Source of the DNA: Arthrobacter sp. CDRTa11
GTDB taxonomy: Bacteria > Actinomycetota > Actinomycetes > Actinomycetales > Micrococcaceae
Direction: 5' to 3'
DNA length: 64,000 nucleotides
Assembly (NCBI RefSeq): GCF_026427775.1
Contig: NZ_CP044532.1
Span: 1,860,001-1,924,000 of the forward strand
Below, piece after piece: positions 1-7,842 of the stretch. The notes beneath the pieces are model-generated. The model had not been told where the DNA came from, did no database searches, and saw only the letters and a program-made list of their open reading frames with translations. The position numbers were made by a program, and so were the translations under genes. Every line of letters begins with the position of its first letter. Within the stretch, counting starts at the first letter, position 1.

Positions 1-686
1 CGCCCGGGCGTCCCGTAACGGGCCGTCCGGGACACTGTTCCGGCATCGGCCAAATACTCCAGGTAGCGCCGTGCCGTGACGCGGGACATGCCCAGCGCAT
101 CCATGACCTCCGCGGCTGAGACAGCCTCGGAGTGTTGCTTCATGTAGTCCTGGACAGACTCCAGTGTTGAAACGGAGAGTCCTTTCGGCAAAGGCATCTC
201 TGACGGCGCCCGGAGGCTTGCGAAGGCCTGGTCCACCTCGCTCTGCGAGGCGCCGGTCCTTCGCGAACCAGAGCCGGGCTCGGGGGAGGCGAGCTGTTGC
301 CGGAACAGGCGGTAGCTGGCCAGCTTGTCCGCGAAGGTGGCGTAGGTGAAGGGCTTGATGAGGTACTGGACAACGCCGATGGCCACGGCGCTCCGGACGA
401 TGGCCAGTTCCCGGACAGCCGTGATGGCGATGATGTCAGCGAGTATTCCGGACGCGCGCATCCGCCGGGCAATGTCCAGGCCATGAAGATCGGGAAGGTT
501 CATGTCCAGCAGGACGAGTTCCACAGGGTCACCGGAGGCGGCAAAGTCGGAGAGGAGGCGGAGCGCGGACTGTCCGTCCGGAGCGGTACCGGCAAGCGTG
601 AAACCCTCAAGCCTGCCCACGTATGCAGCGTGGGCCGCGGAGGCAACCGGCTCGTCCTCCACCACGAGGACGCGGATTTCACTCAC
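1..686 (-). CDS. CitB/DctR-family response regulator (3' end cut by window edge)
   Basis: This is the DNA-binding partner of the sensor kinase that follows it on the minus strand and probably controls the divergent dicarboxylate transporter. The GTG start overlaps the kinase stop by 4 bases (GTGA), so the two are translationally coupled with the kinase first. The receiver domain spans about residues 4-120, with acidic residues E10/D11, phosphoacceptor D61 in LLDMNLPD, and a YLIKPF lysine motif near residue 112. A helix-turn-helix of the CitB type follows (ALGMSRVTARRYLEYL). The visible protein ends ...RYGTPGR at the window edge; the family usually ends about ten residues later, so only the extreme C-terminus is missing. 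The effector genes are inferred from neighbours. Confidence 0.9.
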   Translation of the reverse strand, partial: MSEIRVLVVEDEPVASAAHAAYVGRLEGFTLAGTAPDGQSALRLLSDFAASGDPVELVLLDMNLPDLHGLDIARRMRASGILADIIAITAVRELAIVRSAVAIGVVQYLIKPFTYATFADKLASYRLFRQQLASPEPGSGSRRTGASQSEVDQAFASLRAPSEMPLPKGLSVSTLESVQDYMKQHSEAVSAAEVMDALGMSRVTARRYLEYLADAGTVSRTARYGTPG

Positions 687-2323
687 TGGTACTGCTCCTC
701 TTTGTCGGCACCGGGCGCCATGGCCGGCAGGAAGACATGGAACTGGGCTCCGTCCGTGCCTGTGATGGTCATCGTACCGTCCAGGCGCTGCACTGCCTGC
801 CGGACCAGGGCCAGGCCTACTCCACGTCCGAAGGGGCCAGCCTTTTTGGTGCTGAAGCCGTGCTTGAAGATATGTTCCACCGCTTCGGGGTCAACCCCCG
901 AGCCCGAATCCCGCACGGTGATGTCCAGTCCCTCGGCGTCGGACTCCACTGTCAGTTCCACCTCCCGGGGTGCCTCGCCGTCCGCAGCCGCGTCAATGGC
1001 ATTGTCCAGGAGGTTGCCCAGAATGGTGACGAGGTCCTGGACTGCCAATCCCGTGAGGGAGGCGGAGCCCAGGGTCCTCAGCGACAACTTCACACCCCGT
1101 TCGTTCGCTTCGGACGCCTTGCCCATGATGAGGGCACTGAGGACGGGTTCATCCACTGAGCTGATCATTTCGTCCGTGAGCTGCTGGCTGAGCTCAAGAT
1201 CCTTCGTGGCGAACTCCAGCGCCTCCCGGGTCCGGCCCAGTTCGAGGAGGGACACCATGGTGTGCAGCCTGTTGGCATGTTCGTGTGTTTGGGCCCGGAG
1301 CGCGTCAGAGAGTGTCCTCATGGTCTGGAGTTCGCTGCCCAGGGATTCAATTTCCGTCCGGTCGCGGATGGTGGCCACCGTGCCGAACACGGCGGGGCGG
1401 CGCCCGCCTGGTGCGTCGGGACCAAGGGCGGGGCCCTGGTTTACCACCACGATGCGCGGTCCTGTCAGATGGATTTCGTCGAGGGCGGTGCGCCCCGATT
1501 CAAAAAGTTCCTTCAGGCTGTCGGCAAGGGGAAGGTCGGCCAGCGACGGCGGCTGGGAAGGATCATCGCCCGATCCCCGGGGCTCGAGCCCCAGCAGTTC
1601 AGCAGCCTGGTCGTTATACATGACCACCCTGCCTTTGGTGTCGATCAGGATGAGCCCTTCCCGGACGGAGTGCAGGACGGATTCGTAATAGGCGAAGAGC
1701 TGGGCGAGCTGTTCCGGTCCCCAGCCCCGCGTGACCTTGCGAAGGTAACGGCCCAACAGCCACGAAGCAACCGATCCGCCCACGAGCAAGGCCAGGCCGA
1801 TGCCCAGCAGCGCCGGCAGCCTGCTGGACAGGGCCACGTCGACGGTCCGGACCGTAACGCCGGCTGCGACCAGCGCCTTCACGTTGCCGCCTGCGTCCTT
1901 GACGGGGACGATGGTTCGCACCGACGGTCCCAAGGTGCCTGCCGTGACCTCCGTCAGGACGCCGCCCTGGAGTGCGGCATCGATGGAACCAATGTACGGC
2001 CGGCCGATTTCCTCATCCCGCGGATGGGTCCACCTGGTGCGGTCCGGGGCCATGATCGTGACAAAGTCCACGCCCGCTCCCGCCATCACATCCAGTGCAT
2101 ACGGCTGCAGGACCGCCGTCGGATCCGGGGCGTCCGCTGCCTGGAGCACCAAGGGATTCGCAGCGATGGCCGCAGCCACCCCCGTCATACGGCGCCCGGC
2201 TTCCTCGTAGGCGCGGTCCCGGGCGTCGGTGAACGTTGCGGTGCCCACGATCGCGAGGAAGGCCAGCACAATCAGCAGGTTGGCTACAAACAGCCGGCGG
2301 GCGATACTCCAGCGGTGGATCAT
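683..2323 (-). CDS. CitA/DcuS-family sensor histidine kinase for carboxylates
   Basis: A 546-residue membrane sensor. It has a transmembrane segment near residues 10-30, an extracytoplasmic PDC-like sensor domain to about 170, a second transmembrane segment at about 170-195 and a cytoplasmic PAS domain at about 215-330. The DHp helix carries the phosphoacceptor histidine in QTHEHANRLH (about residue 347), the arrangement typical of CitA/DcuS kinases. A HATPase domain follows, with N-box LLDNAIDAA, G1 DSGSG and G2 GRGVGLALV. Known family members bind citrate or C4-dicarboxylates. The gene diverges from a C4-dicarboxylate symporter and is coupled to the response regulator, so it probably senses extracellular dicarboxylates. 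The start is backed by a GGGAGG ribosome site. Confidence 0.92.
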   Translation of the reverse strand: MIHRWSIARRLFVANLLIVLAFLAIVGTATFTDARDRAYEEAGRRMTGVAAAIAANPLVLQAADAPDPTAVLQPYALDVMAGAGVDFVTIMAPDRTRWTHPRDEEIGRPYIGSIDAALQGGVLTEVTAGTLGPSVRTIVPVKDAGGNVKALVAAGVTVRTVDVALSSRLPALLGIGLALLVGGSVASWLLGRYLRKVTRGWGPEQLAQLFAYYESVLHSVREGLILIDTKGRVVMYNDQAAELLGLEPRGSGDDPSQPPSLADLPLADSLKELFESGRTALDEIHLTGPRIVVVNQGPALGPDAPGGRRPAVFGTVATIRDRTEIESLGSELQTMRTLSDALRAQTHEHANRLHTMVSLLELGRTREALEFATKDLELSQQLTDEMISSVDEPVLSALIMGKASEANERGVKLSLRTLGSASLTGLAVQDLVTILGNLLDNAIDAAADGEAPREVELTVESDAEGLDITVRDSGSGVDPEAVEHIFKHGFSTKKAGPFGRGVGLALVRQAVQRLDGTMTITGTDGAQFHVFLPAMAPGADKEEQYQ

Positions 2324-2356
2324 TTCGTACCTCCCATGACCAATATGAACGCAACG

Positions 2357-2370
2357 GTGAGCTAAGTCAC
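2357..2370. promoter_or_regulatory. CRP/GlxR-like palindrome in the kinase-dctA intergenic region
   Basis: The sequence GTGAGCTAAGTCAC has perfect GTGA/TCAC arms, a 6-base spacer and a central TA. This agrees with the GTGANNTANNTCAC core bound by actinobacterial CRP-family regulators such as GlxR. It lies 34 bases upstream of the kinase start and about 95 upstream of dctA. Carbon-source control of dicarboxylate uptake would make sense; binding is inferred. Confidence 0.55.
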
Positions 2371-2464
2371 GGTGTACCTAATGATGGATATCACACCGGA
2401 CCGACGTGAAGGGCCCAGAGACTGAGCCGAAGCGTCTTCCAGATTATCCATAAGGAGACACATC

Positions 2465-3811
2465 ATGGCTTCTCAACGAGGAGAGTCAGCAGCGCCTGCA
2501 AAGGCCGCCCGCAAGGGGCTGGACAAATCCCACTACCTCTACATTGCCGTCATCGCCGCCGTGATCCTGGGCGCCCTTGTCGGTCTGATGTTCCCCGAGG
2601 TCGGCAAAGCGCTGAAACCGCTTGGCGACGGCTTCATCAAGCTCATCAAGATGATGATCGCGCCGATCATCTTCTGCACCATCGTCCTGGGCATTGGCTC
2701 CATCGCCAAGGCAGCCACCGTTGGCAAGGTGGGCGGCCTGGCCCTGGGCTACTTTGTCCTTATGTCCACCTTCGCCCTGGGCATTGGCCTTGTGGTTGGT
2801 AACCTGATCCACCCCGGTGAAGGTTTGAAGCTGGCCGCATACGACCCCAACAAGAAGGCAGAAGTAGACAGCACCGTTGCCTTCCTCCTGGGCATCATTC
2901 CGGGCGACATTCCGGTTCTGCCCACACTCTTCGCCGCCATCCTCGTAGGCTTTGCCCTCCAGAAGATGGGCCCGCAGGGCGCTCCTGTCCTGAAGGCCAT
3001 CAGCCACGGCCAGGTGCTGGTATTCCGGATCCTCATCATGATCATGTGGCTTGCTCCGGTGGGCGCCTTCGGTGCCATCGCTGCAGTCGTCGGCGCGACC
3101 GGTGTCGCTGCAATCGTCAGCATGTTCACCCTGATGGCCGCCTTCTACATCACCTGCGCCCTCTTCATCGTGGTGATCCTCGGTGGCCTGCTTCAGGTAG
3201 TGACCGGCGTGAACATCTTCAAGCTGATGAAGTACCTGGCCCGCGAATACCTCCTGATCTTCTCCACCTCTTCTTCCGAGGCAGCACTGCCCCGCCTCAT
3301 CGCCAAGATGGAGCACCTGGGTGTGTCCAAGCCGGTTGTTGGCGTCACCGTACCCACCGGTTACTCCTTCAACCTGGACGGCACCGCCATCTACCTGACC
3401 ATGGCGTCACTCTTCGTGGCCAACGCCATGGGAACCCCGTTGGATCTCGGCGCCCAGGTTTCCCTGCTGATCTTCATGATCATCGCCTCCAAGGGTGCAG
3501 CCGGTGTCACCGGTGCAGGCCTGGCCACACTGGCCGCCGGCCTGCAGGCACACAAGCCGGAACTGCTCGGCGGCGTTGGCATGATCGTCGGAATCGACCG
3601 GTTCATGTCTGAAGCCCGCGCTCTGACCAACTTCACCGGCAACGCGGTAGCCACCCTCCTGATCGGTACCTGGGTCAAGGAAATCGACGGCGAGCAGGTC
3701 ACCCGTGTCCTGTCCGGCGAGGAGCCCTTCGACGAGACGACCATGATCGCCGGCCACCACGAGGTCCAGGAAAGCCCGGCCTCGGGCAAGGCTGTTCCCG
3801 CCACCGTCTAG
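2465..3811 (+). CDS. dctA: C4-dicarboxylate:cation symporter (DctA family)
   Basis: A 448-residue polytopic membrane protein of the dicarboxylate/amino acid:cation symporter family, importing succinate, fumarate or malate with Na+ or H+. The serine-rich re-entrant loop reads TSSSEAALPRL near residue 268. The substrate-binding signature NLDGTAIYL follows at about 303, and the GAAGVTGAG segment and NFTGNAVATLL near the end are also family-typical. Length matches DctA. The start has a strong AAGGAG site at 2452-2457. The gene diverges from a CitA/DcuS-like two-component pair that probably induces it, and a GlxR-like palindrome lies upstream. GltP-type glutamate carriers share the fold, so substrate assignment rests on the regulatory neighbours as well as sequence. 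Confidence 0.9.
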   Translation: MASQRGESAAPAKAARKGLDKSHYLYIAVIAAVILGALVGLMFPEVGKALKPLGDGFIKLIKMMIAPIIFCTIVLGIGSIAKAATVGKVGGLALGYFVLMSTFALGIGLVVGNLIHPGEGLKLAAYDPNKKAEVDSTVAFLLGIIPGDIPVLPTLFAAILVGFALQKMGPQGAPVLKAISHGQVLVFRILIMIMWLAPVGAFGAIAAVVGATGVAAIVSMFTLMAAFYITCALFIVVILGGLLQVVTGVNIFKLMKYLAREYLLIFSTSSSEAALPRLIAKMEHLGVSKPVVGVTVPTGYSFNLDGTAIYLTMASLFVANAMGTPLDLGAQVSLLIFMIIASKGAAGVTGAGLATLAAGLQAHKPELLGGVGMIVGIDRFMSEARALTNFTGNAVATLLIGTWVKEIDGEQVTRVLSGEEPFDETTMIAGHHEVQESPASGKAVPATV

Positions 3812-3840
3812 ATCCGCTGGAAAGCAGGCGCCCCGGCGCC

Positions 3841-3882
3841 AGGAAACCACCCGCACAGCTCAGCCTGTGCGGGTGGTTTCCT
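3841..3882 (+). terminator. Rho-independent terminator after dctA
   Basis: An 18-bp perfect inverted repeat (AGGAAACCACCCGCACAG and its complement) encloses a 6-base loop, 30 bases after the dctA stop. The 3' arm ends in TTTCCT rather than a long U tract, but stem strength and position fit termination. Confidence 0.85.
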
Positions 3883-3996
3883 GTTCGGCGGAATTCCAAC
3901 CTTCGACCTCAGGTAAAAGGTAAAGGCTCAAACGCCGTGAAATGTCAAGTTCCATGGAATGCCGTGTCGGCGCTGTAGCCTTGGGTGGAAAGAAGC

Positions 3997-4956
3997 ATGG
4001 GCGCTGGAGAGTCAGCGGCAGAAAAAATCACCGTCATCGAAAGTGTGGATAGATACGTGAGCAGCGAACAGGGTTCAGCAACTCTGGAAGGCACGGAACT
4101 GGATCTGGAAGACGCCGTGATGGGTCCCACCGGGCGCCCGTACCGCGAATTCCCGGAACCTGCCCCTCTGTCGTCCCATGGTCCGGCCCGTGTCATCGCC
4201 ATGGTCAACCAAAAAGGCGGCGTCGGCAAAACCACGTCCACCATCAACCTGGCCGCGGCCTTGGCAGAATACGGCCGCAGGGTCCTGCTGGTGGACTTCG
4301 ACCCCCAGGGCGCTTTGTCCGCCGGCCTCGGTATTAATCCCCATGAACTCGACCTCACGATCTACAACGTCCTCATGGACCGCAAAGTGGACATCCGCGA
4401 TGCCATCCACCAAACGGGCGTCGAGAATGTGGACCTGCTGCCGGCGAATATCGATCTCTCCGCCGCCGAAGTGCAGCTGGTCAACGAGGTAGCCCGGGAA
4501 CAGGTCCTGGACCGCGCGCTCAAGAAGGTGGAGGACGACTACGACGTTGTGCTCATCGACTGCCAGCCTTCGCTGGGACTCCTGACTGTGAACGCCCTGA
4601 CCGCCGCCCATGGCGTCATCATTCCCCTGATCTGCGAGTTCTTCGCGCTCCGGGCTGTCGCACTGCTGGTGGAGACCATCGACAAAGTCCAGGACAGGCT
4701 GAATCCCCGCCTGCAGGTGGACGGCGTGCTAGCCACCATGTACGACGCCCGCACCCTGCACAGCCGTGAGGTCATCACCCGCCTGGTGGAGGCTTTCGGG
4801 GACAAGGTCTTCGAGACAGTCATCAAGCGTTCCATCAAGTTTGCTGATGCCACGGTTGCCGCGGAGCCCATCACCAGCTATGCCGGCAACCACATCGGTG
4901 CCGATGCCTACCGCCGCCTGGCCAAAGAGCTGATCTCCCGCGGTGGCGCACCCTAG
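3997..4956 (+). CDS. ParA/Soj-family ATPase beside scpAB
   Basis: A chromosome-partitioning-type ATPase of the MinD/ParA superfamily. The deviant Walker A box KGGVGKTT starts near residue 73, Walker A' reads VDFDPQG, and Walker B VVLIDCQPSLG is near 183. About 70 residues precede the ATPase core, longer than canonical ParA. It has no parB partner here and instead heads the scpA-scpB run, as Soj-like proteins do in other actinobacteria, which suggests a role in chromosome organisation with the SMC complex. I chose ATG 3997, preceded by GGAAAG; GTG 3985 and GTG 4057 are in-frame alternatives. A TAGCCT hexamer at 3976-3981 could be the -10. scpA begins inside the last codons. Confidence 0.88.
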   Translation: MGAGESAAEKITVIESVDRYVSSEQGSATLEGTELDLEDAVMGPTGRPYREFPEPAPLSSHGPARVIAMVNQKGGVGKTTSTINLAAALAEYGRRVLLVDFDPQGALSAGLGINPHELDLTIYNVLMDRKVDIRDAIHQTGVENVDLLPANIDLSAAEVQLVNEVAREQVLDRALKKVEDDYDVVLIDCQPSLGLLTVNALTAAHGVIIPLICEFFALRAVALLVETIDKVQDRLNPRLQVDGVLATMYDARTLHSREVITRLVEAFGDKVFETVIKRSIKFADATVAAEPITSYAGNHIGADAYRRLAKELISRGGAP

Positions 4957-5776
4957 CCAGGCCGTGCCTGAAACCAAACCCGGCTTTGAGGTCCGGCTGG
5001 CCAACTTCACCGGGCCTTTTGACCTCCTGCTTGGCCTGATCGCCAAGCACCAGCTGGACATCACCGAGGTGGCCATCGCAACGGTCACCGATGAATTCAT
5101 TAAGTACATCAGGAAGCTCCAGAAGCTCGGCGAGGAATGGGCCCTGGATGAAGCCAGTGAGTTCCTGGTCATCGCCGCCACCCTGCTTGACCTGAAGGCC
5201 GCCCGGCTGCTTCCCGCCGGCGAAGTGGAGGACGATGAAGACATCGCACTGCTTGAAGCCCGCGATCTCCTTTTCGCCCGCCTGCTCCAATACAAGGCGT
5301 TCAAGCAGGTGGCGGGCCTGATCGGCGCCACCCTCGAGCAGGAGGCGCAGAGGTTCCCCCGCCAGGTGGCCCTCGAGGAACACTTCGCCGCCATGCTCCC
5401 CGAACTTGTCTGGAAGCACACCCCGGACCAATTTGCCAGGCTGGCCGAGGCTGCGCTGAAGCCCAAGACGCCCAGGCCAACCGAGGTGGGCCTGGCACAT
5501 CTGCACGGCAGCACGGTCAGTGTCAGGGAACAGGCCGAAATCCTTGGCCTCCGGCTGCAGCTGGGGAAGCCTCTGTCCTTCCGGGCCCTGATTGCTGATG
5601 CAGACTCAACCCTGGTGGTGGTGGCCAGGTTCCTCGCCCTGCTGGAGATGTTCCGGGACAAGGTGGTGTCCTTCGACCAGCTTTCCCCGCTGGGGGACCT
5701 CACTGTGCATTGGACCGCTGACGGCCAGGACTGGTCCACGGAAAACTTGAGCGAAGAATATGAGGAGCAGCAGTGA
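4943..5776 (+). CDS. scpA: Segregation and condensation protein A (kleisin)
   Basis: The kleisin subunit that bridges SMC heads, working with ScpB in chromosome condensation and segregation. The N-terminal FTGPFDLLLGLIAKHQLDI motif is the ScpA hallmark, followed by the helical segment ending ATLLDLKAARLLP and an acidic linker; the C-terminal winged helix is rich in leucine. The 277-residue length is normal. The GTG start overlaps the upstream ATPase by 14 bases and its ribosome site is weak; GTG 4964 is an alternative. The end overlaps scpB by 4 bases, so the pair is translationally coupled. Confidence 0.93.
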   Translation: MAHPSQAVPETKPGFEVRLANFTGPFDLLLGLIAKHQLDITEVAIATVTDEFIKYIRKLQKLGEEWALDEASEFLVIAATLLDLKAARLLPAGEVEDDEDIALLEARDLLFARLLQYKAFKQVAGLIGATLEQEAQRFPRQVALEEHFAAMLPELVWKHTPDQFARLAEAALKPKTPRPTEVGLAHLHGSTVSVREQAEILGLRLQLGKPLSFRALIADADSTLVVVARFLALLEMFRDKVVSFDQLSPLGDLTVHWTADGQDWSTENLSEEYEEQQ

Positions 5777-6471
5777 ACGAGGACTTTCCGGATGCCGATC
5801 CAGCTGCCAGTACCGATTCAGCTGGAGCCTCCGGCGCTGAGTCAGGCGCAGACGTTCGGAACCTGCCCGGAGGGGCCAAAGCCGCCATCGAAGCCGTACT
5901 GATGGTTCTTGACCAGCCGGCCACCGCCACCGAGTTGGCATCGGGATTGAACCTGACCGTCGCCGTCGTCGAACAGTTCCTTGCGGAACTGCAGCGTGAG
6001 TATAGCGGCTATACTGTTAAAGCCCCGGACACGGACGTTGCCAGCGACGCTGGCTTCAGCTCCAGCCCCCGGGGTTTTGAATTGCGGAATATCGCCGGTG
6101 GCTGGCGGATCTACTCACGCACGGAATTTGCCGACGTCGTTGGCAGGTTTGTGCTTGAAGGTCAGACAGCCAGGCTCACGCAGGCGGCGCTGGAAACACT
6201 CGCTGTCATCGCGTACCGGCAGCCCGTTTCCAGGGCAAGGGTGTCTGCAATTCGAGGAGTCAATGTTGATTCTGTCGTACGGACACTGACACAGCGCGGG
6301 CTGATCGAAGACTCGGGAACAGACCCCGAGTCGGGCGCCATCCTCTACCGGACCACGTCGTATTTCCTGGAACGGATGGGGATCGGCTCTGTGGCGGACC
6401 TGCCTCAGCTTTCCCCCCATCTTCCGGGGCTGGAAGGCATCGAGGAGTTCTACGACGCCGAAAGAATGTAG
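5773..6471 (+). CDS. scpB: Segregation and condensation protein B
   Basis: The winged-helix dimer that binds the ScpA kleisin in the SMC complex. The 232 residues include an acidic N-terminal tail of about 35 residues and two winged-helix domains. The signature LETLAVIAYRQPVSRARVSAIRG lies in the second half, followed by LIEDSG and LYRTTSYFLERMG. It starts at a GTG within the scpA stop (GTGA). A perfect 16-bp palindrome begins at its stop codon. Confidence 0.93.
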   Translation: MNEDFPDADPAASTDSAGASGAESGADVRNLPGGAKAAIEAVLMVLDQPATATELASGLNLTVAVVEQFLAELQREYSGYTVKAPDTDVASDAGFSSSPRGFELRNIAGGWRIYSRTEFADVVGRFVLEGQTARLTQAALETLAVIAYRQPVSRARVSAIRGVNVDSVVRTLTQRGLIEDSGTDPESGAILYRTTSYFLERMGIGSVADLPQLSPHLPGLEGIEEFYDAERM

Positions 6472-6553
6472 GCGGGAATTCCCGCCTGCGCACAAGAGTA
6501 TTCATCAGGGCAGATAAATTCTGCATGGCTGGTTAGGGTTGTCCTTGGACAAC
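6471..6553. repeat. Two palindromes between scpB and rluB
   Basis: GGCGGGAATTCCCGCC (6471-6486) is a perfect 16-bp palindrome at the scpB stop. GTTGTCC-TT-GGACAAC (6538-6553) is a perfect 7-bp inverted repeat 30 bases before the rluB start. The first may form a weak hairpin that attenuates readthrough. The second has the shape of a dimer-binding operator. Neither matches a motif I recognise. Confidence 0.5.
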
Positions 6554-6582
6554 TTGCCGGCCGACATATCGAAGGACGGGTC

Positions 6583-7839
6583 ATGACACAGGCGGGACGC
6601 CAGGGTTCACCACGTAACAGTTCGGGACGTAACAGTTCAGAACGCAACTCAACAGAGGGCGGCGCAAGCCGCAATCCCGCCCAGGGCGGCGGCAGCCGCG
6701 GCGGTGCGCAGGGCGGCGGGTTCCGCGGCAGTGCCGGCAAGCGCGGCGGCGGCTTCGGCGGTGCCGGCTTTAGCGGCGGCGACCGGCCCTACAAGGCACC
6801 CAGGCCCCGCGAAGAGCGCTTCATCGATCCGGACGAGGCCCCCGCAGCCCAGGACGGACGGGCCACCTCGGACTGGAAGCCCAACGCCAAGCCTTCCTCG
6901 CGTAAGCCTGCCGCCCGCAAGCCTGGCGCCAACAAGGCTCCCGGCACTCCTGGTGCGCTCAAGCCTAAGCCCCGCACCGGCAAGCCGGGAGCGGCGGCAT
7001 CGCGCGCCTTCGGCAGCGAACGTTTTGGCCAGAACCTTGGCCCCGTCCGCAAGCCGGCGCGCAAGCGCGGCCCCCGCGGCGCTGTTCCACAGTCTGAACT
7101 GCACGATGCCGACGGCGTCCGCCTGCAGAAGGTCATGGCCCAGGCCGGCGTGGCTTCACGCCGCGTCTGTGAGGAAATGATCGCTGAAGGCCGGGTGGAA
7201 GTTGACGGCCAGGTGGTCACCGAACTCGGTGTGCGCGTGGATCCCAAAACTGCTGTTATCCACGTCGACGGCCTCCGCATCCAGCTGGATGACAATCTGG
7301 TCTACATGGTCTTTAACAAGCCCAAGGGCGTGGTGTCCACCATGGAGGACCCCGACGGACGTCCCTGCATCAGTGACTTCGTGCGCAAGACCCACCAGGG
7401 CGAACGCCTGTTCCATGTGGGCCGGCTGGACGTCGCCACCGAGGGCCTGCTGCTGCTGACCAACGACGGCGAACTGGCCAACCGGCTGACGCACCCTTCC
7501 TACGAGGTGCCCAAGACGTACCTCGTCCAGGTCCGCGGCCCCTTCCCCCAGGGTGTTGGCGCCCAGCTGAAGGCAGGCGTGGAGCTGGAGGACGGCATCG
7601 CATCCGTTGACTCCTTCAAACTGGTGGACTCCACCCCTGGCCACGTGCTGATCGAAGTGGTCCTGCACTCCGGCAAGAACCGGATTGTCCGGCGCCTCTT
7701 TGATGAGGTGGGCTTCCCGGTCCTGCGCCTGGTGCGCGTCAAGGTTGGACCCATCGGCCTGGGCGACCAGCGCCAGGGCAGCATCCGGAACCTCGGCAAG
7801 CAGGAAGTCGGTCACCTGCTGGCATCCGTAGGGCTCTGA
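6583..7839 (+). CDS. rluB: Pseudouridine synthase RluB/RsuA family with long disordered N-terminus
   Basis: It converts uridine to pseudouridine in 23S rRNA. The S4 RNA-binding domain (RLQKVMAQAGVASRRVCEE) begins near residue 179. The catalytic core contains GRLDVATEGLLLLTNDGEL with the nucleophilic aspartate near residue 283, and the C-terminal part reads GKNRIVRRLFDEVGFPVLRL. The first about 175 residues are low complexity: Ser/Asn/Arg, then Gly/Arg repeats, then Lys/Pro/Ala, probably disordered and RNA-binding. Bacterial RluB proteins often have a basic tail, but usually a shorter one. The ATG follows GGACGGGTC. tyrA begins 3 bases after the stop, so the run to der is probably one operon. 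Confidence 0.92.
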   Translation: MTQAGRQGSPRNSSGRNSSERNSTEGGASRNPAQGGGSRGGAQGGGFRGSAGKRGGGFGGAGFSGGDRPYKAPRPREERFIDPDEAPAAQDGRATSDWKPNAKPSSRKPAARKPGANKAPGTPGALKPKPRTGKPGAAASRAFGSERFGQNLGPVRKPARKRGPRGAVPQSELHDADGVRLQKVMAQAGVASRRVCEEMIAEGRVEVDGQVVTELGVRVDPKTAVIHVDGLRIQLDDNLVYMVFNKPKGVVSTMEDPDGRPCISDFVRKTHQGERLFHVGRLDVATEGLLLLTNDGELANRLTHPSYEVPKTYLVQVRGPFPQGVGAQLKAGVELEDGIASVDSFKLVDSTPGHVLIEVVLHSGKNRIVRRLFDEVGFPVLRLVRVKVGPIGLGDQRQGSIRNLGKQEVGHLLASVGL

Positions 7840-7842
7840 GGC

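Noticed and set aside
297..2365. Long plus-strand open frames over the kinase and regulator genes
   Set aside because: They are antisense to a clear two-component pair with motifs in order. High-GC DNA keeps such frames open, and they have no ribosome sites or recognisable domains.
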